From NCBI RefSeq assembly GCF_900113635.1, contig NZ_FOQA01000010.1, positions 1 to 64,000 of the forward strand: a stretch of 64,000 nt of DNA, written 5' to 3'. Positions 51,927 through 61,452 of the stretch are shown here, in pieces. Each line of letters starts with the position of its first letter. The stretch's first letter is position 1. A program made the translations under genes and the position numbers. The notes under the pieces are model-generated. The model worked only from the letters and a program-made list of their open reading frames with translations, had not been told where the DNA came from and did no database searches. The stretch comes from Tindallia magadiensis (GTDB lineage: Bacteria > Bacillota > Clostridia > Peptostreptococcales > Tindalliaceae).

Positions 51927-52859
51927 ATGAATAACCGTATTGACGTTAATCATGTCCATGTTGCATTTCAAACAAAAGAAGGCCTGGTAAAAGCCGTGAA
52001 CCATTTATCCATGTCTTTCGAAAAAGGCAAGGTCACAGCAATGATAGGCGAAACAGGCAGTGGAAAATCGGTGCTGGGGCTTTCCCTTCTTCAACTACTG
52101 CCTGACAATAGCCTGGTTTCCGGCGAAGCTTTCTATGAAAACCAAAACCTTCTTACGATGAAGGCTTCTGAAATCCGGAAAATACGAGGAAGAAAAATAG
52201 CGCTTATTCCTCAAAATCCTGATACCTCCCTGAACCCACTTCTCAAGATCAAAAGACAGCTTCTGGAAGTAGTTACTGGAAATCATCGTCAACCTATTAA
52301 AACGGCTATCTTTAACGAACTAAAACGATATCATTTCACAGATCCGGAAAGAGTGGCGGAGGCTTACCCTTTTCAGCTAAGCGGTGGAATGAAGCAACGG
52401 ATTTTAGCCGCCGCCGCAACCATCCGGCAACCAGAATTTATCATTGCCGACGAGCCTACCAAAGGTTTAGACGTGCTGCTTCGTCATGAGGTCTATCAAA
52501 TTTTCCAGCAAATGAAACAAGATACCCACATCGGCTTTTTACTGATTACTCATGACCTGATTTTTGCCAATCATATTGCCGACCATCTACTGGTTTTATA
52601 CGCCGGCGAAATCATGGAGTCCGGCCCGACTCAGGATCTTTTTACCGAACCGTCTCATCCTTATACAAAAGGCTTTATTGAAGCCCAGCCTTATAAGTCA
52701 TTGACACCCATCCCCGGCATGCCACCCAGTTTAATCCATTTGCCGACAGGATGTGCTTTTCACCCTCGTTGTCCTTACAAAAAAACTTTGTGTCAACAGG
52801 AAAAACCACCTTTATTTTCTGTAAACAACCGGAAAGTGAGATGTTTCTTATATGCTTGA
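51927..52859 (+). CDS. ABC transporter ATPase, NikD/OppD type
   Basis: This is a 310-residue ATPase with Walker A GETGSGKSV, signature LSGGMKQRILAAAAT, and Walker B FIIADEPTKGLD. The C-terminal extension with the cysteine cluster CAFHPRCPYKKTLC is present, in contrast to the short ATPases of the first B12-regulated system. It overlaps the next ATPase gene by 8 bp. Confidence 0.9.
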   Translation: MNNRIDVNHVHVAFQTKEGLVKAVNHLSMSFEKGKVTAMIGETGSGKSVLGLSLLQLLPDNSLVSGEAFYENQNLLTMKASEIRKIRGRKIALIPQNPDTSLNPLLKIKRQLLEVVTGNHRQPIKTAIFNELKRYHFTDPERVAEAYPFQLSGGMKQRILAAAATIRQPEFIIADEPTKGLDVLLRHEVYQIFQQMKQDTHIGFLLITHDLIFANHIADHLLVLYAGEIMESGPTQDLFTEPSHPYTKGFIEAQPYKSLTPIPGMPPSLIHLPTGCAFHPRCPYKKTLCQQEKPPLFSVNNRKVRCFLYA

Positions 52860-53622
52860 ATTAAGAAAGGTTACAAAGTCCTATGGCCGTGGCTGGCCTT
52901 TTTCTCAAAAAATAACACCGGTCAAAGAAGTCTCTTTTTCCGTTTATCCCCAAAAAACCACCGGATTGGTCGGTAAAAGCGGTTGCGGAAAATCCACCTT
53001 AGCCAGATGCATTACTGGCCTTCAACCCATTGACAGCGGACATATTCTTTATCAGGACGTATCCCTTAACCGTCTAAGCTTTAGAGACTGGCTCCCCTAC
53101 CGAAGAAAAATCCAGATGGTTTTTCAGCATCCGGATACCGCCTTAAACCCTAAGAAAAAAATTCTTGAAAGCTTAAAAGAACCTTTTCGCCTTCACCGGA
53201 TCCTTCCGGAAAGAGAAGCTGTCCAAAAAATTAGGGAAAGCCTGGCCTTCTTCGGTTTAACAGAAGATATTTTATTCCGATACCCGCATCAGGTCAGCGG
53301 TGGGCAAATTCAGCGGGTTGCACTCCTAAGAGCCTTATCCTTACAGCCAGAACTGCTGGTTCTTGATGAACCCACGTCCATGCTGGATGTTTCTGTGCAG
53401 GCACAAATGATTCAGCTATTGCAAAAAATACAACAGGAGTTTTCCCTTTCCATGCTGTTTATTTCTCATGACATTCATTTGATAAAAGCCATCAGTGACC
53501 AGGTTTTAATAATGAAAGAAGGACGTATCCTTGAACAAGGTTCCACCGAAAGCATTTTTTCAAACCCAATCCATCCCGAAACCAAAAAAATAGCCGACTC
53601 GTTAAGAGTAGGGCTATTTTAA
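52852..53622 (+). CDS. ABC transporter ATPase, NikE/OppF type
   Basis: This is a 256-residue ATPase, the last gene of the second B12-controlled operon, with Walker A GKSGCGKST, signature VSGGQIQRVALLRAL and Walker B LLVLDEPTSMLD. The length matches NikE and the OppF-type C-terminal domain is absent. Its final codons lie inside a bidirectional terminator, and it converges with a lipoprotein gene only 7 bp away. Confidence 0.9.
   Translation: MLELRKVTKSYGRGWPFSQKITPVKEVSFSVYPQKTTGLVGKSGCGKSTLARCITGLQPIDSGHILYQDVSLNRLSFRDWLPYRRKIQMVFQHPDTALNPKKKILESLKEPFRLHRILPEREAVQKIRESLAFFGLTEDILFRYPHQVSGGQIQRVALLRALSLQPELLVLDEPTSMLDVSVQAQMIQLLQKIQQEFSLSMLFISHDIHLIKAISDQVLIMKEGRILEQGSTESIFSNPIHPETKKIADSLRVGLF
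53585..53621. terminator. bidirectional terminator overlapping the end of the ATPase gene
   Basis: AAAATAGCC and GGCTATTTT form a stem with A-rich and T-rich flanks (T7 on the minus strand), lying within the last codons of the ATPase gene. It can serve both convergent units. Confidence 0.7.
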
Positions 53623-53629
53623 GGGCTGC

Positions 53630-55054
53630 TTACTGAAACAACTTCTCCAGGCTCATGTGCTTTTCCAGTTCATAAAACCAGAGCTGTTCATAAATCTCAT
53701 TTTCCTGGCCTTTTTCCTGCCATCTTAGGTGAAGTCCAGATCTACCGATAGCAAACTGATAAATATCTTCGGGAGCTGTGTCCATCATATCAGATAAGGC
53801 TATGGTCGCTCCCTCCTGCTCTAACAAGCTTTTCAGGCTTGTCCTTTCTAAGCGTTCCAAATCAATGGTAGCAAATTCTTCCTTAAATTGATAGTCTCCC
53901 TCTGACGTTGTATAGGTTGCAAAAATGGAAAAACTCAAGAAATGATCATTAATAAAATAAAAATAGTTAGCCATGGTAGCTCCTGCCGGCACATCCATGG
54001 AACTTGCAATCTCGTTAATCAAATGATTAATGGCTTTTTCCTTTTCCTGATTTTGAGGAAAATGAAGATAGGTAAGGTCGCTAAGGGATGTCCCTCCATC
54101 TAAAGGTTCTTTCACAATGTGGGCCGATCCCTTTACACCAAAAATACGGGCACTTTGAATGATATCATTTATTGACATGCTGTCCGTAGCCTCTGCTGCT
54201 TCCAGAGATTGCACCAGCGTGGCAAATCGACTGTCCGGATACTCTGATGCAGCCTTCCCTAATAGCTGATACAGTTCGCCGTCCTTATGAATAAAATTCT
54301 CTATATAACTGCCTTCCGGTCCGACAAATAAAGCGGCTATCTGACGGTCATAAAGCTGGTTTAACTGCCAGGTGAGAAAAGAAGCTTCCTTAGATTGAAT
54401 CATTTTCTCTGTTTCCAGCATATCTTGGATCATTGCTTCGTAGTTGATGTCTTGTCTGCCATATCGATGGTTTTGCATTTTATCGTTTAGAATAATCCAG
54501 CGGGAAAAGGTTTCGGATACAGCCTCTTCATAATATGTCAGTGCTTCCCAATCTGTTTCAATGGCCGGAGTATCGCCATAACGAACCACCGTCAAATAGG
54601 CATCCACCAATTGCTGATAATCTTTTTTAACTTCTTCGTTTTCAATATCCCCTATCTTTTCTGGTGTCAGCTGTCCACCCATGGTATGATTTAAGGCTTC
54701 CATATAAGCCTCGTCGTAAATCTTTTGATGAAAGGTATCTATTAAGCCAGCCTGATGCAGCACCAACTTTTCGATCATCCTTTCCATTTCCTGAGTCGTC
54801 GCTTCAGCACCATGTTCTCTGATAAAAAGGCCTATAGAAGCTGCACTGTTTTCTTGTGGATCTAGTACCTGCTCCCATTTTTCCATGAAAGCTTGATTAA
54901 ACCCTTCTGATGTTTCTTCCCTCTCTGTTGTTTCTATTGTTTCTGTTGTTTCCACCGTCTCTTCTTCTGTAGAAACCGGTTCTGTTGAGGCTGGTTGCTG
55001 GCATCCGGTCGTAAAAAGAATAATGGTCATGCCTATCCATAAAAGTTTTTTCAT
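53630..55054 (-). CDS. hypothetical lipoprotein with Thr/Glu-rich linker
   Basis: This is a 474-residue protein with signal MKKLLWIGMTIILFTTGC (lipobox TTGC), followed by a low-complexity Thr/Glu segment (residues about 25-50) and a mostly helical region of about 240 residues. The C-terminal part (ANYFYFINDHFLSFSIFATY, FATIDLERLERTSLKSLLEQ) recalls DUF3298/RsiV-like domains with an alternating strand pattern. The family call is tentative. It would be anchored to the outer face of the membrane. It lies upstream of nothing recognisable and 20 bp downstream of the nitroreductase-like gene, so the two may be one operon. Confidence 0.7.
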   Translation of the reverse strand: MKKLLWIGMTIILFTTGCQQPASTEPVSTEEETVETTETIETTEREETSEGFNQAFMEKWEQVLDPQENSAASIGLFIREHGAEATTQEMERMIEKLVLHQAGLIDTFHQKIYDEAYMEALNHTMGGQLTPEKIGDIENEEVKKDYQQLVDAYLTVVRYGDTPAIETDWEALTYYEEAVSETFSRWIILNDKMQNHRYGRQDINYEAMIQDMLETEKMIQSKEASFLTWQLNQLYDRQIAALFVGPEGSYIENFIHKDGELYQLLGKAASEYPDSRFATLVQSLEAAEATDSMSINDIIQSARIFGVKGSAHIVKEPLDGGTSLSDLTYLHFPQNQEKEKAINHLINEIASSMDVPAGATMANYFYFINDHFLSFSIFATYTTSEGDYQFKEEFATIDLERLERTSLKSLLEQEGATIALSDMMDTAPEDIYQFAIGRSGLHLRWQEKGQENEIYEQLWFYELEKHMSLEKLFQ

Positions 55055-55073
55055 GCTTTTCCTCCATCTTACG

Positions 55074-55832
55074 TTATTTTTTCTTTAAGCTTGCCGAATA
55101 GGTATATTCGTAGTTGGGAAGTGTCGGTTCTCTTTCAGATACTTCCCGAAAAAGATCTACCTCGTATCCTTCTGCCAGGCCTGCAAGCCACAGGTGGCAC
55201 AGTCCTATTCCCATGTCCATTCGATTAATTCGTTCATAGAGCATGGCTTTAAGCTTTCCTTTTTTAGCACAAAAAGCGTGTAAGGTATTTTCTTCTTCCA
55301 CAAAAAACCAGGGTTGGCTATTGGTACCGGAAGGTGCCAACCGTACGGCTTCCATGATAGAGCTAAAATGGCTCCCCTGATAAATTTCTTCCATCTTTTT
55401 ACGCTTGAACTCTGCCTTTGATTGACGATGAACTGGTTCAGAAGTTGGTCCAATGGCCAGTGCAATGACATAGTTCATGCCATCCTTTCCTACGGCTTTT
55501 TCCGTAGGTTTTCCTAAACCCAGCCAACAGGAGCCAATGCCCATATCTGACAGCATCAAATCTACTTGTTGTAAAAGAAAGCCGGCATTTTCCAAGTCAT
55601 TAGGTTTTTCTTCAGAATAAAACAGCACATAATGGGGTGCTTTTATTGCCAGTAAACCTTTCATCGAATCGGCGTCCATGATCTTAATTTCTGTTTTGAT
55701 ATCATTTTCCAGTGGTGTCAGCTCTTCAATGGATTGTAAAATAGATTGAATCTTTTCTTCCTGCACTCTTTCCTGGGTAAACTTTCTACTGGATTTCCGC
55801 TTAAAAATCGCTGAATAATAGGCTTCCTGCAT
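55074..55832 (-). CDS. nitroreductase-like flavoprotein
   Basis: This is a 252-residue protein of the putative TM nitroreductase group. It shows AIFKRKSSRKFTQERVQEEK (FMN-phosphate contact RKSSRKF), VDLMLSDMGIGSCWLGLGKP, a second-half MEAVRLAPSGTNSQPWFFVE and the end MDMGIGLCHLWLAGLAEGYE. Two half-repeats of the nitroreductase fold appear fused in one chain. It would bind FMN and reduce an unknown substrate. It is probably co-transcribed with the lipoprotein gene downstream. Confidence 0.8.
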   Translation of the reverse strand: MQEAYYSAIFKRKSSRKFTQERVQEEKIQSILQSIEELTPLENDIKTEIKIMDADSMKGLLAIKAPHYVLFYSEEKPNDLENAGFLLQQVDLMLSDMGIGSCWLGLGKPTEKAVGKDGMNYVIALAIGPTSEPVHRQSKAEFKRKKMEEIYQGSHFSSIMEAVRLAPSGTNSQPWFFVEEENTLHAFCAKKGKLKAMLYERINRMDMGIGLCHLWLAGLAEGYEVDLFREVSEREPTLPNYEYTYSASLKKK

Positions 55833-55967
55833 GGTATGACACCCTCCTTCTTTGCTTCTCTCTTTGCTTCTCTTTTGTCTTATACAATCCTGTTTATCTT
55901 ATAACAGCTACCCTTAAGCACTTTGTTTATGATTCATTATACCCTAAAGGATTTATTCGCGGAAGAG

Positions 55968-56213
55968 GGACAAGGGGACGTTTCTCTCTGTCCCGCTCTC
56001 GAGTTCTAAAAAGACAAGGAATGCTTAAGTTATAGCACTCTCGCATTCCCTTTCTTGTGTTTGTCATATTTATCCGATTATCTTATCTATCAAATGGCTG
56101 CGATGGCTGCAGTAACTGTTACTGCCAAGGCTCTCCTTAAGGATGTATCATTTCCCACTGCTTCGCTTCTATATCGATTTTGAAAAAAGGACAAGAGAAA
56201 CGTCCCCCTGTCC
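55968..56213. mobile_element. non-autonomous RAYT-derived element, copy 1
   Basis: This 246-bp element starts with a REP palindrome (55968-55993) and ends with an inverse REP (56189-56213). It consists of the left about 155 bp of the full RAYT element, a roughly 45-bp internal piece of the transposase gene (CGCTTCTATATCGATTTTGA), and the right end. The internal junctions are identical to copy 2. Its right end is one base from the stop codon of the PAS histidine kinase gene. Confidence 0.85.
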
Positions 56214-56214
56214 T

Positions 56215-58014
56215 TCATCCACTGTCATTATTTTCACGGATAATATCCCCTTCTTCCACTACACGCATCACTGGTACCAGGATTTCGAAGAAACTTCCAT
56301 TTCCTTCTTCACTAGACACTTCTATGCTTCCATTCATTTGTTCAACCAGGGCTCTGGCGATGGAAAGTCCTATTCCCGTACCGGTAAACCGTTTGTGGTG
56401 CACTTCATCCCCCTGGAAAAAGGGATCAAAAATTCGCTCCACCAAGGCTTCGTTCATGCCGATTCCCGTGTCCTTCACACCAATGATCAACATTATTTCC
56501 TCCTGATTTTCGCCACCTGACGCATCCACTGATACGTCTATCCTTCCCGCCTGTGTAAACTTTACGGCATTGCTGATAATGTGCATCAGCAGTTCCCGCA
56601 GTTTGACTGCTTCTCCCTGTACCAGATCAGGTACATGACCACCCGTGCCAAGCTCCATTGCCAGCCCTTTTTCCACCACCATATGCCGGTAAAGGCTCAT
56701 GACTTCTTTCACCAGACTTTCAGGCCGGAAAAGCTGCAGAACAGGTTCAGATTCTGTGTTAAGCAGTTTGTTGTACATCAGAATGTCATTCACCAGCTTG
56801 GTCAGGGCATTGGCCGACTGAAGGACCATCTGTGACAGTTCGGCCTGTTCTTCCGTCAGCTCAGTCAATTCCATTAGCTGCAGCATACCGCACAAACCAT
56901 TAAGGGGGGTACGAAGCTCGTGGCTCATGTTGGCCAGAAACTGGTCTTTCACCTCCAAGGATGCCTCCAGCTCCGACTTCATTCTTCGCAAATCTTCTTC
57001 CACCTGCTTTTGTGAGGTTACGTCCAGATGGATGCCCACCAGTTGATGGTCCCCTTTTTCCCCCGCATGTTTCAACATCCCTCCTCTGGAAAGAACCCAT
57101 ATCCAGTGGCCTTCTTTGTGCTTTATCCGGAAAGTGTTTTCATAATCTCCCTGTGGGTTCTTCAGGTAGTTCTGGTATTTTTTCAGGGCAGGCTCCCGGT
57201 CATCCGGGTGCAGGCGTGACAGCCAAACCCCTTCCAGGCTTTTGTCCTGAAGCGTCTCAAATTTGTTTTTTTCAAAACCCATAAGGACAAAGTACTCCGG
57301 GCTGCACCAGAATTCATCTGTAGTCAGGTCGTACCCCCATACAGCCGCATGACTGGCATCAATAATCGCCTGCAGGTGGCTGTATGCCCAGGTCAGTTCC
57401 TGGTTATTTGCCTTAAGTTTTTGTTTTGTGGTACGCAATCCTACTATAATGACCAGCATTAACACCATGACTGCTCCCGCAGCAGTCCAAAACTGCCTGT
57501 TACGTAAAGCCAGTGCTTCTTGGGAGGCTATCTTATCGGTTATGTCAATCACTGCGGACAACAGCAGTGTCCTGTCATCTCTATCAAAGGGCCAGGAATA
57601 CACTTCCACTGTTCTTATTTCTCCATTGGCCAGTTTATGAGGAAATATAAAATAATTTCGCTCTTCTATGGCGGCTTCCTGGCGTCTTTCAGCAATTTCC
57701 TCCGGAGTCAGCTGGTTGATGTCCTGGATCTTCATGGTTGTCAGCACATCCCCGCCATACCCATAAAAGGCTTCTGCTGCAGAATTAGCCCAGGTAATGG
57801 CACCGGTCTCAGGATCGATCACCAGCATCACCATCCCATGCCGGTTAAACATTTCTTCGAATTCCAGTAAAGGTATCTCTGGCGCGGGATGGGCCTGGAC
57901 CTGTAAGGGCAGGTGACACAGCAGGAATCCTGCCAATAGAACGCCTGTCAGAAAAGCAGACAGAGTGATGCCGGTTTTTTTTCTTTGCCTCATGGTTATA
58001 CGTCGCTCTCTCAA
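56215..58014 (-). CDS. PAS-domain sensor histidine kinase
   Basis: This is a 599-residue membrane kinase with an N-terminal signal/anchor helix (ITLSAFLTGVLLAGFLLCHL), a PAS domain outside or near the membrane (about 50-155; FNRHGMVMLVIDPETGAITW), a second helix (about 176-196), a cytoplasmic PAS_3 domain (about 220-345), HisKA with the phospho-His in FLANMSHELRTPLNGLCGM, and HATPase (MHIISNAVKFTQAGRI, GTGIGLSIARALVEQ). The TTG at 58014 follows AAGGAGG at 7 bases; the in-frame ATG at 57993 has no clear site. No receiver domain is fused and no regulator gene is adjacent. The 3-prime end touches the RAYT-derived element. Confidence 0.88.
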   Translation of the reverse strand: MRERRITMRQRKKTGITLSAFLTGVLLAGFLLCHLPLQVQAHPAPEIPLLEFEEMFNRHGMVMLVIDPETGAITWANSAAEAFYGYGGDVLTTMKIQDINQLTPEEIAERRQEAAIEERNYFIFPHKLANGEIRTVEVYSWPFDRDDRTLLLSAVIDITDKIASQEALALRNRQFWTAAGAVMVLMLVIIVGLRTTKQKLKANNQELTWAYSHLQAIIDASHAAVWGYDLTTDEFWCSPEYFVLMGFEKNKFETLQDKSLEGVWLSRLHPDDREPALKKYQNYLKNPQGDYENTFRIKHKEGHWIWVLSRGGMLKHAGEKGDHQLVGIHLDVTSQKQVEEDLRRMKSELEASLEVKDQFLANMSHELRTPLNGLCGMLQLMELTELTEEQAELSQMVLQSANALTKLVNDILMYNKLLNTESEPVLQLFRPESLVKEVMSLYRHMVVEKGLAMELGTGGHVPDLVQGEAVKLRELLMHIISNAVKFTQAGRIDVSVDASGGENQEEIMLIIGVKDTGIGMNEALVERIFDPFFQGDEVHHKRFTGTGIGLSIARALVEQMNGSIEVSSEEGNGSFFEILVPVMRVVEEGDIIRENNDSG

Positions 58015-58570
58015 AGAATTTCCTCCTTACGCGATGTATTTCCTCTGCCCACTTACCATATCAGAGATGGAGCACAAGCTTTTCTTTTCTATGCCCTTTG
58101 TTTATCGTTATATATGTTTTTCTTTCCTAGGGTTTATATTATTTTAGTATTAACATGTGACAACTTTTATGATTAAGACGTTGTTTTTTCTTTTATGTCC
58201 CTTCTCTATACCTCATCCAGGTTTTTGCCAATTTCCAGGAGCAGTTCTCTAATTGTAATTGTTTTTAGCCAATCGCGTCTAACTTCACTTTTCAATGTTT
58301 TTCGGGCTTTTACTCCTGAATAATAAAACATGCTTTAGAACGGACTATTTTCGCGATGTCATTTTGATCTATAACAAAAAAATATCGATGATGCGTAAAT
58401 TGCTTATGATGTTAAAACCAAAAACAAACTATTTCGGATAGGCTTATTATTAGGATATATCTTTATCATGATGATTTTTTGTTCCGGATCTACTTCGGTT
58501 ATTTAATTTATTCCCCCTTAAGTAAATGTATATCATGTTTATTATATTAATTTATGTAAAAAGAATGGTA
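58015..58570. other. intergenic region without an identified gene
   Basis: This is an A/T-rich stretch holding the presumed kinase promoter. A 41-codon minus-strand frame (58206-58331) encodes MFYYSGVKARKTLKSEVRRD followed by a Leu-rich helix ending IGKNLDEV. It is protein-like but lacks a ribosome binding site and a family match. No hairpins with T-runs were seen. Confidence 0.4.
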
Positions 58571-58819
58571 GGACAAGGGGACGTTTCTCTCTGTCCTTCC
58601 CCCGGATTCTAAAAAAAATATAAGGAATGCTTAAGTTATAGCACTCTCGCATTCCCTTTCTTGTGTTTGTCATGTTTATCTGATTATCATATTTATCAAA
58701 TGACTGCGATGGCTGCAGTAACTGTTACTGCCAAGGCTCTCTTTAAGGATGTATCATTTCCCACTGCTTCGCTTCTATATCGATTTTGAAAAAAGGACAA
58801 GAGAAACGTCCCCTTGTCC
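58571..58819. mobile_element. non-autonomous RAYT-derived element, copy 2
   Basis: This 249-bp element has the same structure and internal junctions as copy 1: REP at 58571-58596, hairpin GGAATGC...GCATTCC, 45 bp of former transposase gene, and inverse REP at 58795-58819. It ends 10 bp from the stop codon of the second chemoreceptor gene. Confidence 0.85.
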
Positions 58820-58829
58820 TTTTAGGAAG

Positions 58830-60827
58830 CTACATCTTAAACTGAGCAACGGATGCTTGCATTTCTTGTGCTAAACGTGACAATTCGTCACTAGTATTAG
58901 CAATTTGATCCATTGCCGCCGTTTGCTCTTCTACAGAAGCAGAAGCTTCTTCTGTCCCAGCCGCATTTTCTTCTGAAACAGCCGATAGATTTTCGATAAC
59001 GGCAATGATCTCATCTTTTTTTCTATTCATTTCTTCACCGGATCGATTAAGATCACCGATGACCGACACCATGCTGGCAATGGATTTATCAATGCCATCG
59101 AATTTCTCATTCGTTTCATAGATCCCTTTGGTTTGATCTTTGGTTATTTCGCTGACGCTTTCCATGGTTTTAACGGCATTGCCAGTTTTTTCGGTTAGTT
59201 TTTCTATAACAGACGCTATTTCTTCTGTAAACTGATTCGACTGCTCAGCCAGTTTCCGAATTTCCTCAGCTACTACGGCAAATCCTCTTCCGGCTTCACC
59301 AGCCCTTGCGGATTCAATCGCTGCGTTCAGTGCTAGTAGGTTCGTTTGTTCTGCAATACTTTTAATCATTGTGCTGGCATTTTGAATCTGATACGCACTT
59401 TCGTTGGTTTCGATAATTACCTGATTCACTTCCTGGGTTGCCTGACGGCTTTGTTCTGTTTTAGTAACTACTTTCTGAAGCATTTCTCTACCTTCATTCT
59501 TCAGCTCATCGCTCTTTTGGGCTGAATCGTTAAGGGTATGCATATATTGCTGGTTAGATTGAATCATTTGATCCAAACCGTGAACATGACTGGCGCCATT
59601 TTCCGTATCTTTTGCCTGATCCACGGCTCCCCGGGCTATTTCTTCTATTGTTTTAGCTACTTCATTGGCCGCTGTAGCCGATTGATTGCTGGTGGCTGTA
59701 AGCTGTTCTGAAGATGCCGCCACATTTTCAGCACTTTCTGAAATGCGTTTAATTAGCTTGGTCAGATTGGTTTGCATGGTTGTTAATGCTTTGGTAATTT
59801 CTCCAATCTCATCTTTTCGCTCGGCATATTGGTTAGCAAGACTGTTTTCCTCCATGGTTAAATCATAATTGGATAACTTTTTGATCATTCTTGAAAGCTC
59901 TTCTATGGGCCTGGAAATACGAAGGCTCATTCGGTATCCAATCAGAGCGGCAACCAGAAAGATACCCAACAGTAACAGCCCTAAACTTCTAAGGGTCGAA
60001 GTGACTTCGTTGGTAATAATGGTAGGATCGATGGTTGTAATGACCTGCCAGTCAATATGGTTTACATCGCTGGCAATCATAAATTCGCGAACACCATTTC
60101 TTTCACCGACTAAAAATCGGTCTGCATCAGCTTTTAGCCTTTCATCGGGAAAAGTATATAATTCATCCAAATGGGTTACATGATCCACCGTTATCAACGT
60201 ATCATCCGGATGAGCTACTAAAGAACCCGTCGTTTCCATCAGAAATACAGACATGTCCTTGGAAACATTAGCTTCACCAATCATTGCCGTCACTGTTCTA
60301 ATATCAATATCGGCGCCAGCCACACCGATTAAACGGTTTGAATCATCATAAACCGGCATAGCGGCAGAAATGATCATGGCTTCTGTCGTGTCATCAATAT
60401 ATGGCGAGGTGAAAATAGTCGAAGTTTCTTCTACCGCTTCCAAATACCAGGGGCGCTGTGTCCAGTCCCAGTCTGAATCAGGTATCCATCCATCTCCAGA
60501 TATAAATTCACTCCCATCTTCGTATCCAAAATAAACAGCAATAATGTCTTTATCCCGTTGTGTTTGCTTTGTAACATACTCTAAAGGATCTACTTCATTT
60601 TTTATCAACTGAAAGATGGTTTCTCCGGATTCTTCCAGGTATACCATTTTTTCGGTTATAAAGTTATTAACATCAATAACAGAAGTAGAAGCCATTGAAT
60701 CTGACAATTGGTACTGTTGATCCTGCACCAATTGACGTACGATTCGACTTCCCGTAAAGCCTACGGCTAAAAAACTCATCAGCAAAATTAAAATAATCAT
60801 TAGGGGAAACTGCTTTTTGATCGACAT
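58830..60827 (-). CDS. methyl-accepting chemotaxis protein with dCache sensor
   Basis: This is a 665-residue chemoreceptor. First helix about 7-27, extracellular double-Cache domain ([56 protein letters not shown]), second helix about 285-303 ([17 protein letters not shown]), HAMP, and the signalling coiled coil with tip [19 protein letters not shown] and [14 protein letters not shown]. It is similar in build to the receptor at 46123-48123 but clearly diverged in the sensor. GGAGTG precedes the ATG. It is monocistronic, with a RAYT-derived element behind the stop. Confidence 0.92.
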   Translation of the reverse strand: MSIKKQFPLMIILILLMSFLAVGFTGSRIVRQLVQDQQYQLSDSMASTSVIDVNNFITEKMVYLEESGETIFQLIKNEVDPLEYVTKQTQRDKDIIAVYFGYEDGSEFISGDGWIPDSDWDWTQRPWYLEAVEETSTIFTSPYIDDTTEAMIISAAMPVYDDSNRLIGVAGADIDIRTVTAMIGEANVSKDMSVFLMETTGSLVAHPDDTLITVDHVTHLDELYTFPDERLKADADRFLVGERNGVREFMIASDVNHIDWQVITTIDPTIITNEVTSTLRSLGLLLLGIFLVAALIGYRMSLRISRPIEELSRMIKKLSNYDLTMEENSLANQYAERKDEIGEITKALTTMQTNLTKLIKRISESAENVAASSEQLTATSNQSATAANEVAKTIEEIARGAVDQAKDTENGASHVHGLDQMIQSNQQYMHTLNDSAQKSDELKNEGREMLQKVVTKTEQSRQATQEVNQVIIETNESAYQIQNASTMIKSIAEQTNLLALNAAIESARAGEAGRGFAVVAEEIRKLAEQSNQFTEEIASVIEKLTEKTGNAVKTMESVSEITKDQTKGIYETNEKFDGIDKSIASMVSVIGDLNRSGEEMNRKKDEIIAVIENLSAVSEENAAGTEEASASVEEQTAAMDQIANTSDELSRLAQEMQASVAQFKM

Positions 60828-60966
60828 AACAACACTCCTTCAGACTCTTTTGACTCATTCGCATTTATTGCGCACTTTTTGAATATTCTGCTCACTTAAG
60901 CAGCAAAAATCTTCAAAATACGCAATAGTTCCTCTATTGTATCATATGTTTGTTGTTACACAAGAG

Positions 60967-60984
60967 GGACAAGGGGACGTTTCC
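60967..60984. repeat. truncated solo REP
   Basis: GGACAAGGGGACGTTTCC matches the left arm and core of the REP family; the right arm is missing. It lies upstream of the chemoreceptor gene and is the least complete copy besides the one at 226-254. Confidence 0.65.
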
Positions 60985-61128
60985 TTCATTAAAGAAAGAA
61001 TTAATCACAAACGCTTGGATTTTAAGCGTGAATCGTTTATGCTTATAGTTCAATATCATTAAAAAATGAACGCAATATAATAACGAAACGTACAAACTTT
61101 CGAAGGCAATAAGAAAAGGAGTATGTAA

Positions 61129-61356
61129 ATGCTTGCTATCAAATGTTCGAAATGCAATTGGAAACTTTTCAAATATCATAAAATTGGAAGTGGTAGTGTC
61201 ATAAAATGTCACAAAGAAAGAATTAAGCAAGTTTATCAATTGGACAAGCACTCACAAGCCTACTCTTGCACCTGTGGAAATACTATTGGAAAAGATGAAG
61301 GAAGCTATATTAAAATGAAGCGTTTTGGATTTACATATTCCGGTACTAAAGAATAA
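61129..61356 (+). CDS. small zinc-ribbon protein
   Basis: This 75-residue protein has CSKC near the N-terminus and CTCG plus KCH further on, compatible with a Zn ribbon (CxxC ... CxC). KIGSGSVIKCHKERI and GSYIKMKRFGFTYSGTK are typical of small zinc-finger proteins found in Firmicutes. AAAAGGAG precedes the ATG. The overlapping minus-strand frame at 60934-61251 has no such features. A nucleic-acid-binding role is possible, but no target can be given. Confidence 0.72.
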   Translation: MLAIKCSKCNWKLFKYHKIGSGSVIKCHKERIKQVYQLDKHSQAYSCTCGNTIGKDEGSYIKMKRFGFTYSGTKE

Positions 61357-61452
61357 TTGAGTTGATATGCAAGGAGTTTGAGAGGAGTTTATAAGCAAAG
61401 CAATTTTAAGAGTGTTGTAGAATATAAGGAAAGACTATAGGGAGGTGCATGT

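Noticed and set aside
55074-55832. Nitroreductase-like protein as BluB (DMB synthase), given the nearby B12 riboswitch
   Set aside because: It has the double-half TM-nitroreductase pattern, is on the opposite strand of the riboswitch operon, and BluB needs oxygen, which does not fit an anaerobe.
60934-61251. 105-codon minus-strand frame opposite the zinc-ribbon gene
   Set aside because: The plus-strand frame has paired cysteines and a good ribosome binding site; the minus frame has neither and includes a REP fragment.
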